In this document: one piece after another, positions 1 to 5,583 of the stretch
How positions within the stretch are numbered: position 1 is the stretch's first letter
Layout: each line of letters opens with the position of its first letter
NCBI GenBank assembly: GCA_026419635.1
Contig: JANZZB010000003.1
Coordinates: forward strand, 18,311 to 26,317
Source: Clostridiales bacterium
GTDB lineage: Bacteria; Bacillota; Clostridia; Oscillospirales; Butyricicoccaceae
Direction: 5' to 3'
Length of the DNA stretch: 8,007 bases
Position numbers and translations under genes: made by a program
The notes under the pieces: generated by a model
Database searches by the model: none
What the model was told of the DNA's origin: nothing
What the model saw: the letters and a program-made list of their open reading frames with translations, nothing else

Positions 1-373
1 AAACTGCTCCATTAATCCCAAGAAATCTTACAAATCCGGTAACCGCAAACGACAGAAAAAAGCCACGAGCCATAACCAGAAACGGTATAAAAATAACGCC
101 GACACTAATAAAGGAGATTAAAAAAATAAGTATAGGATATCTAAAATTTACAAAAAGCGTCGTCAAAAATGACGGACGAACATAGTCGCCCGTGTACTTT
201 GACAAATAGTTTGTCAGAATTTCATAAAGCCGGCCACTGCCGGAATTCATAATTCCAGAAGCAGTAAACGAACCAATGATGGCTCCGATCATAAAAAATC
301 CAGCCATAGTAATAAGAACTGATCCATTATAATCGGGACCAATATTCCTCATTGATAAAAACTTCCTTCTCAT
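1..373 (-). CDS. SpoIIM-like sporulation membrane protein (3' end cut by window edge)
   Basis: Open frame of 124 codons from an ATG at 373 running off the left edge with no stop. The start is set by a perfect AGGAGG eight bases upstream; a second Met at codon 8 has no such site. The protein begins with a short basic stretch (MRRKF), followed by a hydrophobic segment at about residues 18-42, a polar region at 43-72, and a second long hydrophobic stretch at about 79-120. The block at about residues 92-122 (G-x4-P-x5-RGF-x8-GF, then a Gly near 122) resembles the conserved core of SpoIIM/DUF95 proteins, small multipass membrane proteins; in Bacillus SpoIIM works with SpoIID and SpoIIP in dissolving septal peptidoglycan during engulfment. 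The family call rests on this pattern and the membrane layout, not on a search. SpoIIM proteins are about 200 residues, so roughly 60% is visible. It has its own promoter and is separated from scfB by a terminator. Confidence 0.6.
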   Translation of the reverse strand, partial: MRRKFLSMRNIGPDYNGSVLITMAGFFMIGAIIGSFTASGIMNSGSGRLYEILTNYLSKYTGDYVRPSFLTTLFVNFRYPILIFLISFISVGVIFIPFLVMARGFFLSFAVTGFVRFLGINGAV

Positions 374-442
374 TCCGTCTACCTCCTGTAAAAAAGATAT
401 GACGGACAGGTTATTTCTATGCCCAAAATGAGGAATATAATA

Positions 443-471
443 AATATAATACATTGTGCATAAGTGTTCAA
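443..471 (-). promoter_or_regulatory. Sigma-A-type promoter for the spoIIM-like gene
   Basis: On the minus strand a TTGAAC box (471..466) is followed after exactly 17 bases by TATATT (448..443), a 4/6 and 5/6 match to the housekeeping consensus. It lies about 70 bp upstream of the spoIIM-like start codon. The surrounding DNA is very AT-rich, which raises the chance of accidental matches. A sporulation sigma factor might be expected for a SpoIIM gene, but I could not find a well-spaced sigma-E site. Confidence 0.45.
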
Positions 472-492
472 GGATTATTTTTGCAAAAGACC

Positions 493-517
493 ACATTTGT
501 ACGTTTAGCACAAATGT
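493..517. promoter_or_regulatory. Perfect 8-bp inverted repeat, possible operator
   Basis: ACATTTGT (493-500) and its exact reverse complement ACAAATGT (510-517) are separated by 9 bp. The centre-to-centre distance of 17 bp and the position about 22 bp upstream of the -35 box of the spoIIM-like promoter fit a binding site for a dimeric regulator, either an activator or an upstream operator. No regulator is encoded in view, so the role is inferred from geometry only. Confidence 0.35.
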
Positions 518-639
518 TATGTTAACTATATTATGTAAACCATTGTAACAAACCATCCTCAAAGGCCGAAAAGGGGCCATTTGCAGCTTTGGATGAATAT
601 ACAAAGCCGCTCTATTTTCCTATTTGCCATACATAAAAT

Positions 640-701
640 AAAAAAATTGACGAAAGAGATCGATTTTAGTCTTAAGAAAAAAATCTTTCTTTCGTCAATT
701 T
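640..701 (-). terminator. Rho-independent terminator after scfB
   Basis: A perfect 14-bp inverted repeat (644-657 against 688-701, core TTGACGAAAGA) continues after a small internal loop into a 6-bp inner stem (662-667 against 680-685) with a 12-base loop. Read on the minus strand, the outer arm runs directly into seven T residues and then ATTTTA, the layout of an intrinsic terminator for transcripts arriving from scfB about 100 bases upstream. On the plus strand the arm is followed by only three T residues, so the orientation is minus. The stem is AT-rich and long compared with usual terminators. Confidence 0.6.
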
Positions 702-803
702 GATAAAAAATATACTTTATATGGTGAAATAAGTTTAGTTTTTGTTTTCTATTTTTATTTACCACAATATTAAAATATGTATTGTTAAGAAAGCAACTCC
801 AAT

Positions 804-2189
804 TTAGTTTGAATCAGTTTGTAAATCCAACATTCTCCGCGCTTTCAGATAAATCGCGCACTCTACTCTCTTTCGCTCCAACTCGCAGCCTAGTTCATAC
901 GGCTGCAATAAATCATTATTCATAGACTGGTTCGCTGCTGAACAACCGCCTCCGCAATAATATTTGGCCCAACAGTTCAGACAATCTTTCCTTGTGTAAA
1001 AATTGATTGCAGCAAACCGATCAGAAAGACTAACATCAAATGTTCCATCATTTAAATTGCCGAGTATAAACTCGTCCATACCAACAAACTGGTGACAGGG
1101 ATAGATATCCCCCTCCGGAGTGACCGCTACATACTCAAATCCCGCGCCGCAGCCGCGCAGCCGTTTTAAGATGCACGGGCCTTGTTCAAGATCGATCATA
1201 AAATGGAAAAACTCAAAGTTCTGTCCTTCCTTTTCCCTTTCAAGAATCAGATCGCAAAGCCGATCATATTCTTCGAAAACCCGAGACAAATCTTCCTTGG
1301 TAATCGAAAGAGGATTTTCTTTTTTTAATACGACAGGCTCTAATGAGAGATTTGTAAAACCACAGTCAAGCATCTCTTTGATATCTTCACAAAAGTCCGG
1401 ATTGTTTTTTGTAAACGTCCCTCGGACATAGTAATCCTTTTTATTATCACGCAGTCGGACTAACCGTTTCATTTTCGGAACAATCGCATCATAGCAGCCA
1501 GTACCCACAATCGTTTTACGAACATGGTCGTTGATCTCTTTGCGACCGTCAAGTGAAAGAACGACATTCGACATCTCGCGATTTATGTATTCGGTGATTT
1601 CATCGTTTAATAAAAGGCCGTTTGTTGTAATTGTAAATCGAAAGTTTTTATTGTGTTTTTCTTCTAGGCCTTTCGCGTAATCTACCGTTCTTTTTACAGT
1701 GTCAAACGCCATCAGCGGTTCTCCGCCGAAAAAGTCGATTTCGATGTTACGCCTTTTGCCGGAATGCTTTATTACAAAATCGACTGCTTTCTTAGCCGTA
1801 TCAAAATCCATAATCCTGCGCCCGGTTCCAAAATCTCCCGTTTTAGCAAAACAATATTCGCAGCGCAGATTACAGTCATGAGACACATTAAGGCAAAGCG
1901 CCTTGACCGGTGCACCGGAGAGAGACATCTTTGTCTCCGCCCCATCGTAATCGGAAGTAAAAAGCTCACCAGCTTTATATAGAGAATATAGCTCTTGATA
2001 TGCTTCTAATATTTCTTCATCACTATAATGTTCACTGAGCTTCTTTCGTGCTGATTCCGGACAATCTTTTGGAAGCGGAGGCGAGAGAACTCCGCATAAA
2101 TCATATGCAGCCTTATCCGCTAAATGAACTGCGCCACTTGCACTATCAACTAGTATATTCACATCTTTTTTGCTGAATCGATGAACCAT
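804..2189 (-). CDS. scfB: SCIFF peptide radical SAM maturase
   Basis: 461-residue radical SAM/SPASM enzyme that installs thioether cross-links from cysteine sulfur to threonine in the SCIFF precursor (ranthipeptide class). Residues 1 to about 90 are the N-terminal part expected to bind the leader (the RiPP-recognition region in characterised relatives such as CteB). The radical SAM cluster site is CNLRCEYC with Cys106, Cys110 and Cys113, and the GGEP motif is at 155-158. The C-terminal SPASM region carries the full signature: Cys347-x12-Gly-x4-Cys365, then Cys403-x2-Cys406-x5-Cys412-x3-Cys416 and Cys435, enough for two auxiliary 4Fe-4S clusters. It starts 133 bp after scfA, which encodes its likely substrate. 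The upstream GGGAG is about 12 bases from the ATG, a longer than ideal spacing, and a hairpin with a T tract lies between the two genes, so expression is probably lower than that of the peptide. The cytosolic enzyme appears complete. Confidence 0.93.
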   Translation of the reverse strand: MVHRFSKKDVNILVDSASGAVHLADKAAYDLCGVLSPPLPKDCPESARKKLSEHYSDEEILEAYQELYSLYKAGELFTSDYDGAETKMSLSGAPVKALCLNVSHDCNLRCEYCFAKTGDFGTGRRIMDFDTAKKAVDFVIKHSGKRRNIEIDFFGGEPLMAFDTVKRTVDYAKGLEEKHNKNFRFTITTNGLLLNDEITEYINREMSNVVLSLDGRKEINDHVRKTIVGTGCYDAIVPKMKRLVRLRDNKKDYYVRGTFTKNNPDFCEDIKEMLDCGFTNLSLEPVVLKKENPLSITKEDLSRVFEEYDRLCDLILEREKEGQNFEFFHFMIDLEQGPCILKRLRGCGAGFEYVAVTPEGDIYPCHQFVGMDEFILGNLNDGTFDVSLSDRFAAINFYTRKDCLNCWAKYYCGGGCSAANQSMNNDLLQPYELGCELERKRVECAIYLKARRMLDLQTDSN

Positions 2190-2253
2190 ATTTATTACTT
2201 ACTCCCACTTCCGTTTAACGGCTTTTATATATATTTTGCAACGAATGCCATTT

Positions 2254-2282
2254 TGCCCAGAAATAAAGTTTAATTTTGGGCA
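2254..2282. repeat. Inverted repeat in the scfA-scfB leader
   Basis: TGCCCA (2254-2259) and TGGGCA (2277-2282) are exact reverse complements, and the AT-rich 17 bases between them (an aaat-aaa side and a ttt-a-attt side) can pair further with one bulge. The element lies between the scfA terminator hairpin and the scfB ribosome site. It is not followed by a T tract on either strand, so it is more likely an RNA stability or processing structure than a terminator. Confidence 0.35.
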
Positions 2283-2285
2283 GTT

Positions 2286-2318
2286 AAAAAGGAAAAGGAA
2301 GGCGTTTGCCCTCCCTTC
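2286..2318 (-). terminator. Intergenic terminator/attenuator between scfA and scfB
   Basis: On the minus strand, starting 4 bases after the scfA stop codon, an 11-pair stem forms: GAAGGGAGGGC (2318..2308) pairs with GCCTTCCTTTT (2303..2293) around an AAAC tetraloop, with three or fewer G-U pairs. It is followed by CC and five T residues. This is a typical intrinsic terminator shape. Because scfB has no clear promoter of its own, the hairpin probably works as a partial terminator that lets some transcripts reach scfB, and may also protect the 3' end of a short scfA mRNA. Confidence 0.65.
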
Positions 2319-2322
2319 TCTC

Positions 2323-2466
2323 TTATTTTTTATTTTCGCACTTCTGGTTTGCAACCGTGCAGGAGGTTTTGCAAGCAGACTGGCAGGATGTTTGGCATTC
2401 ACCACAGCCACCCTTTTCAGCGCTTGCCTTTAGTGTTGCGCCACTAAGGGTCTTCAGGTGTTTCAT
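2323..2466 (-). CDS. scfA: SCIFF (six-cysteine-in-forty-five) ranthipeptide precursor
   Basis: A 47-codon gene read from ATG at 2466 to TAA at 2323. It begins MKHLKTLSGATLKASAEKGG and ends TVANQKCENKK. The six cysteines are at 21, 24, 28, 32, 36 and 43, in the CGECQTSCQSACKTSCT block that is diagnostic of SCIFF peptides. The conserved MKH-x-KT start is the leader recognised by the maturase. In the characterised relative CteA, a thioether joins Cys32 and Thr37; this peptide has Cys and Thr at exactly those positions. A GAGGGA ribosome site lies about 7 bases before the ATG. It sits 39 bp after the TIGR04086-type gene and directly before scfB, the usual arrangement. The mature product has been proposed to act as an extracellular signal in some clostridia, but the role is not settled, and no protease or exporter is visible next to it. 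Confidence 0.95.
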   Translation of the reverse strand: MKHLKTLSGATLKASAEKGGCGECQTSCQSACKTSCTVANQKCENKK

Positions 2467-2505
2467 AAATTGTTCCCTCTCTTTTATTTTCTTTGTCTAT
2501 CCTAT

Positions 2506-2910
2506 TTAACATCTTCTTTTCTTTTTCACATTCCCGCCCATTAATACTCCGAGAAAGCTTCCGATCATGGATGCTATGAAAATGACAAGCGCACTCTTGA
2601 AGTTTGGAGCTCCAGCCGGAGAAACGGAACTAATCAGCACGAGAATGACAAAAAACATCAGGCCGGACAGAAGCCCTGCCATCAGGCGTCTTTGCTTTAG
2701 CCTCGCTGACGAAGCCATTGAAGCAATAAGCCCTCCAATGCCGGCGGACACCGCCGCCATCGGGAAAACCAAAGCTTGCGGAATGATTTCTGCGTTTACA
2801 AAGATGCAAAGCAACAGTAAAAGCAAAACCGAAACTATGATTCCCATAAATACCGAATACAAGATTGTCTTAAAAAAAGGCGCGCCGGGTTTACAACAAT
2901 TATCCGCCAT
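2506..2910 (-). CDS. TIGR04086-type four-helix membrane protein
   Basis: Small integral membrane protein of 134 residues (136 if the ATG at 2916 is used). After a short polar start containing a Cys-Cys pair it has four hydrophobic segments, at about residues 13-40, 44-64, 74-96 and 106-124 by the shorter numbering, and ends in a basic KKKRRC tail. Length, topology and its place between yajC and the SCIFF genes match the uncharacterised family TIGR04086, which is typically found at this spot in Clostridia. I chose the ATG at 2910 because AAGGGGG is 9 bases upstream of it, whereas it is only 3 bases from the ATG at 2916; either start gives nearly the same protein. Function is unknown; its conserved neighbourhood suggests, but does not show, a link to the SCIFF peptide, for example in export, sensing or immunity. 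It could equally be a neighbour without functional connection. Confidence 0.8.
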   Translation of the reverse strand: MADNCCKPGAPFFKTILYSVFMGIIVSVLLLLLLCIFVNAEIIPQALVFPMAAVSAGIGGLIASMASSARLKQRRLMAGLLSGLMFFVILVLISSVSPAGAPNFKSALVIFIASMIGSFLGVLMGGNVKKKRRC

Positions 2911-2927
2911 TGCCATATGCCCCCTTA

Positions 2928-2949
2928 AGGATTATTTCAAAGTAATCCT
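2928..2949 (-). repeat. Small hairpin just upstream of the TIGR04086-type ribosome site
   Basis: On the minus strand AGGATTA (2949..2943) pairs exactly with TAATCCT (2934..2928) around an 8-base loop, giving a 7-bp stem. The stem ends 4 bases before the AAGGGGG ribosome site, so it could influence translation initiation. It is small and lacks a T tract, so it is unlikely to end transcription, and it may be chance. Confidence 0.3.
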
Positions 2950-2994
2950 ATGAAAGAAAAGGCAAATTCATGACAAGTTCAATGGCAATTTCAA

Positions 2995-3291
2995 TTAATC
3001 GTCGTCAACCGATTTATCACGAGAACGAATCGCCCATTTATGAAATTTTAATTTAACTTTATCGCTGCCGGTTTCGATTACGATGGTGTCATCATCCTTT
3101 ACGGATACCACTTTGCCGATGATGCCTCCAATAGTTGTAATCTCGTCTCCTGCTTCGACGGAATTGCGCATCTGCATTTCTGCACGATCCTTTTTCTTCT
3201 GGGGCAGGATTAAAAAGATGTACATCGCACCCAACACTAGAGCTAGCGAGAATATCATAGAATATGAACTGTTGGAAAACAATGCATTCAT
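2995..3291 (-). CDS. yajC: Preprotein translocase accessory subunit YajC
   Basis: 98-residue YajC, the small single-helix partner of the SecDF complex at the inner face of the cytoplasmic membrane. Residues 10-29 form the one transmembrane helix (SMIFSLALVLGAMYIFLILP), followed at once by the family hallmark of a proline and a basic run (PQKKKDRAEMQMRNS) and by the conserved beta-strand region with EAGDEITTIGGIIGKV at about 46-61, then DDDTIVIETG. The start has AAGGAGG 8 bases upstream. The gene has its own sigma-A promoter within the 91-bp gap after tgt. In many bacteria queA-tgt-yajC is followed by secD and secF; here it is followed by a TIGR04086-type gene and the SCIFF genes instead, so SecDF, if present, must be encoded elsewhere. 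Confidence 0.93.
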   Translation of the reverse strand: MNALFSNSSYSMIFSLALVLGAMYIFLILPQKKKDRAEMQMRNSVEAGDEITTIGGIIGKVVSVKDDDTIVIETGSDKVKLKFHKWAIRSRDKSVDDD

Positions 3292-3320
3292 GTGACATCC
3301 CTCCTTACATAATTAAACCA

Positions 3321-3349
3321 ATTATAAAGGATATGAATATAATTTACAA
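3321..3349 (-). promoter_or_regulatory. Sigma-A-type promoter for yajC and the SCIFF unit
   Basis: On the minus strand TTGTAA (3349..3344) is followed after exactly 17 bases by a perfect TATAAT (3326..3321). The likely start of transcription is about 3314, only some 20 bases before the yajC start codon. This separates yajC-TIGR04086-scfA-scfB from the spoIID-queA-tgt unit, although no terminator is seen after tgt, so read-through remains possible. Confidence 0.6.
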
Positions 3350-3369
3350 GCTTTTTATATACAAGCTTT
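3345..3369. repeat. 10-bp direct repeat at the yajC promoter
   Basis: TACAAGCTTT occurs at 3345-3354 and again at 3360-3369, a period of 15 bp. The left copy overlaps the -35 box of the yajC promoter and the right copy lies just upstream. Each copy contains the palindrome AAGCTT. The position fits a regulator site or a duplicated -35 region, but the repeat is short and the DNA AT-rich. Confidence 0.4.
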
Positions 3370-3382
3370 CTGCCTCATTTAA

Positions 3383-4513
3383 TTAGATTCTCCGGTCAAG
3401 AACCTCGCTCCATTTGCTGCGGAATGCCTCGAATGTATTGTTTTCGATGGCTTCCCGGATTCTTTCCATCAGCTTATTGTAAAAGTGTAAATTATGAATC
3501 ACCGCAAGGCGCAGGGCATACATTTCCTCCGCTTTGAACAAATGTCGCAGATACGCTTTTGAATGATTACGGCAGGTAAAACAATCGCATGCTTTGTCAA
3601 CAGGTTCGTTTGAATATTCATATTTCGCGTTTCGGATGTTTACAATGCCTTCCGACGTAAAAAGGTGTCCGTGACGAGCGTTTCTTGCTGGCATAACGCA
3701 ATCAAAAAAGTCGATTCCGCGGTGTACACATTCTATAATATTGCTCGGGGTTCCGACACCCATCAAATAACGCGGACGATCAGCCGGCATCCATCCTTCG
3801 ACCACCTCGACCATTTCATACATTACGGACGTTTCCTCACCAACAGCCAGCCCTCCGATTGCATAGCCAGGAAGATCAAGTTCGGCAATTCTTTTCATAT
3901 TATCAGCCCGCAGATCCGCATAAGTCGAGCCCTGGTTAATACCAAACAGCATTTGTTCGGGGTTCACTGCGTCCGGCGCTTCGTTTAACTGCTTGAGTGC
4001 ATCACAGCACCGAACAAGCCACCGCTCGGTTCGGCCGCAGGCCGCTTTTGCGTAGTCATATTCAGCCGGATTGGCGACACATTCATCAAACGCCATTGCT
4101 ATATCAGAACCTAGATAAGACTGAACTTTCATGCTTTCTTCCGGGCCCATAAAGATTTTTCGCCCGTCAATATGAGATTGAAAATGGACGCCCTCCTCTG
4201 TAACTTTCCGGAGCGAATCCAAAGAAAATACCTGAAACCCGCCGCTATCGGTTAGAATCGGTCCGCTCCAGTTCATAAACCGGTGCAATCCTCCCATAGA
4301 ACGGACAACCTGCTCCCCGGGGCGAAGATGCAAATGATAGGTATTGGAGAGCGCGATCTGGCACCCGATATTTTGAAGATCATTCGCGCCGAGGCCTCCT
4401 TTTATTGCAGCCTGTGTCGCGACATTCATAAAAACCGGCGTCTGCACGGTTCCGTGCTTTGTGGTAAACGTACCGCGACGTGCTTTTCCCTGTTTATTTA
4501 AAAGCGTAAACAT
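3383..4513 (-). CDS. tgt: tRNA-guanine transglycosylase
   Basis: 376-residue TGT, a cytosolic TIM-barrel enzyme that swaps guanine 34 of GUN-anticodon tRNAs for the queuosine precursor preQ1. Visible key residues: Asp89 in TDSGGFQVFSL (base-binding/general acid region), Asp271 in DFFDCVMPARNARHGHLF (catalytic nucleophile), and zinc ligands Cys309, Cys311, Cys314 and His340. The spacing of Asp271, the zinc ligands and Val224 equals that of the Zymomonas mobilis enzyme (280, 318, 320, 323, 349, 233) with a constant offset of 9. Val224 (in GGLAVGEE) and Cys145 (in FDECVANP) are the residues typical of bacterial preQ1-using enzymes, where eukaryotic queuine enzymes have Gly and Val. Full family length. 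A GGGAG lies about 10 bases before the ATG, and the gap from queA is 35 bp with no promoter seen, so it is likely co-transcribed with queA. Bases after the stop show no terminator. Confidence 0.97.
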   Translation of the reverse strand: MFTLLNKQGKARRGTFTTKHGTVQTPVFMNVATQAAIKGGLGANDLQNIGCQIALSNTYHLHLRPGEQVVRSMGGLHRFMNWSGPILTDSGGFQVFSLDSLRKVTEEGVHFQSHIDGRKIFMGPEESMKVQSYLGSDIAMAFDECVANPAEYDYAKAACGRTERWLVRCCDALKQLNEAPDAVNPEQMLFGINQGSTYADLRADNMKRIAELDLPGYAIGGLAVGEETSVMYEMVEVVEGWMPADRPRYLMGVGTPSNIIECVHRGIDFFDCVMPARNARHGHLFTSEGIVNIRNAKYEYSNEPVDKACDCFTCRNHSKAYLRHLFKAEEMYALRLAVIHNLHFYNKLMERIREAIENNTFEAFRSKWSEVLDRRI

Positions 4514-4548
4514 TCAAAAAATACTCCCGATTCTGTTTCAGATTATTG

Positions 4549-5574
4549 TTAATATAAGTACATCGCATCGCCGAAGCTGAAAAAACGGTAACGTTCTTCC
4601 ACAGCTTTTTCATAAGCGTGTAAAACATGTTCTCGCCCCGCAAATGCGGATACAAGCATAATAAGCGTGCTTTCCGGAAGATGAAAATTCGTAATCAATG
4701 CGTCGACCACACGAAACGCATAACCGGGATAAATAAAAATATCCGTCCATCCCGAAGACGAATGGATGACTCCGTTTTCATCCGCTGCTGTTTCCAGCGT
4801 TCGGCAGGCAGTCGTTCCGACGGACACGATTCTTCCGCCTTTTTTTCTTGTTTCATTGATGGTCTGTGCAGTTTTTTCATCAATAATGTAAAACTCCGAA
4901 TGCATAATGTGATCGGCGATTTCATCTTCCTTAACCGGACGGAATGTACCAAGTCCCACATGCAATGTAACGCAGGAAAGCTTTACACCTTTTTGTTCAA
5001 GATTCAAGAGCATTTCTTTGGTAAAATGCAGTCCTGCAGTGGGCGCTGCGGCACTTCCCGGTGCTTTTGAATAGACTGTCTGATAACGTTCAGGATCATT
5101 CAGCTTTTCTTTGATATATGGCGGCAACGGCATTTCGCCAAGCTGGGATAACACTTCAAGGAATACCCCTTCATACGTGAATCGGATCAACTTATTTCCG
5201 TCCGGAAGAGCATCTATAACCTCTCCGTTTAACAACCCGCCGCCATACGACAGTTTTGTTCCTGCCGGTGTTTTTTTTCCGGGCTTTGTCAGGCATTCCC
5301 AAACATTGTCACCACGGTCATGCAGAAGAAGTGTTTCAATGACAGCGCCGGATGGAACCCGTTCTCCCATCAGCCTTGCCGGTATGACTCTGGAATCGTT
5401 CATAACAAGACAGTCGCCCGGCCTTAAAAGCTCAAGCAAATCGGAAAATGTGCGATTTTGCACCTCACCCGTTTTGCGATCAAGCGTTAAAAGCCGGGAC
5501 GCATCGCGTTTTTCAAGCGGAACCTGTGCAATCAGTTCTTTTGGAAGAGAAAAATTAAAGTCACTCTTTTTCAT
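4549..5574 (-). CDS. queA: S-adenosylmethionine:tRNA ribosyltransferase-isomerase
   Basis: 341-residue QueA, which transfers and isomerises the ribose of S-adenosylmethionine onto preQ1 already in the tRNA, forming epoxyqueuosine. Family motifs in order: FNFSLPKELIAQVPLEKRD near the start (6-24), NDSRVIPARL (59-68), GEMPLPPYI (146-154), YQTVYSKAPGSAAAPTAG (164-181), LHVGLGTFRPV (204-214), FIYPGYAFRVVDALITNFHL (280-299) and the C-terminal FFSFGDAMYLY. Length is normal for the family. The ATG at 5574 is 9 bp after the spoIID stop; the GAGGG ribosome site overlaps that TAG stop codon, which indicates translational coupling to spoIID. A second ATG 4 bases upstream is out of frame. Enzyme order fits the pathway: the product of tgt is the substrate of QueA. 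The final reduction by QueG or QueH and preQ1 synthesis are not encoded here. Confidence 0.97.
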   Translation of the reverse strand: MKKSDFNFSLPKELIAQVPLEKRDASRLLTLDRKTGEVQNRTFSDLLELLRPGDCLVMNDSRVIPARLMGERVPSGAVIETLLLHDRGDNVWECLTKPGKKTPAGTKLSYGGGLLNGEVIDALPDGNKLIRFTYEGVFLEVLSQLGEMPLPPYIKEKLNDPERYQTVYSKAPGSAAAPTAGLHFTKEMLLNLEQKGVKLSCVTLHVGLGTFRPVKEDEIADHIMHSEFYIIDEKTAQTINETRKKGGRIVSVGTTACRTLETAADENGVIHSSSGWTDIFIYPGYAFRVVDALITNFHLPESTLIMLVSAFAGREHVLHAYEKAVEERYRFFSFGDAMYLY

Positions 5575-5583
5575 TCATACCCT

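Larger units (their letters stand above)
374..803. other. 430-bp intergenic region between scfB and the spoIIM-like gene
   Basis: No convincing gene is present. From right to left the region holds a weak 6-bp inverted repeat (764-785), a long terminator-type hairpin (640-701), a short GC-rich hairpin with one bulged A (arms 560-567 and 575-583), two copies of ATGGTTT 13 bp apart on the minus strand (within 535-556), an 8-bp inverted repeat (493-517), a promoter (443-471) and the ribosome site of the spoIIM-like gene. A 68-codon minus-strand open frame at 559-765 overlaps the hairpins, has no good ribosome site and encodes low-complexity Lys/Phe/Ile-rich sequence; I treat it as noncoding. Confidence 0.6.

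Noticed and set aside
405..440. Sigma-E-like site upstream of the spoIIM-like gene (ATTATATT, then CATAGAAA on the minus strand)
   Set aside because: Both boxes match about 6 of 8 positions, but the spacing is several bases too short for sigma-E, and the DNA is so AT-rich that such matches are expected by chance.
559..765. 68-codon minus-strand open frame between scfB and the spoIIM-like gene
   Set aside because: It runs through the terminator hairpin, lacks a proper ribosome site and encodes low-complexity residues typical of chance translation of AT-rich DNA.
764..785. ACAATA/TATTGT inverted repeat right after scfB as a terminator
   Set aside because: Only 6 weak AT-rich pairs with a 10-base loop and no T tract following on the minus strand; the hairpin at 640-701 is much better.
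2236..2953. Plus-strand open frames opposite scfA, its leader and the TIGR04086-type gene
   Set aside because: The minus strand carries the recognised proteins with ribosome sites; the plus frames are their antisense shadows.
3292..3382. Terminator between tgt and yajC
   Set aside because: The AAGCTT copies can pair, but the stem is only 6 bp and is not followed by a T tract; the gap is better explained as promoter DNA.
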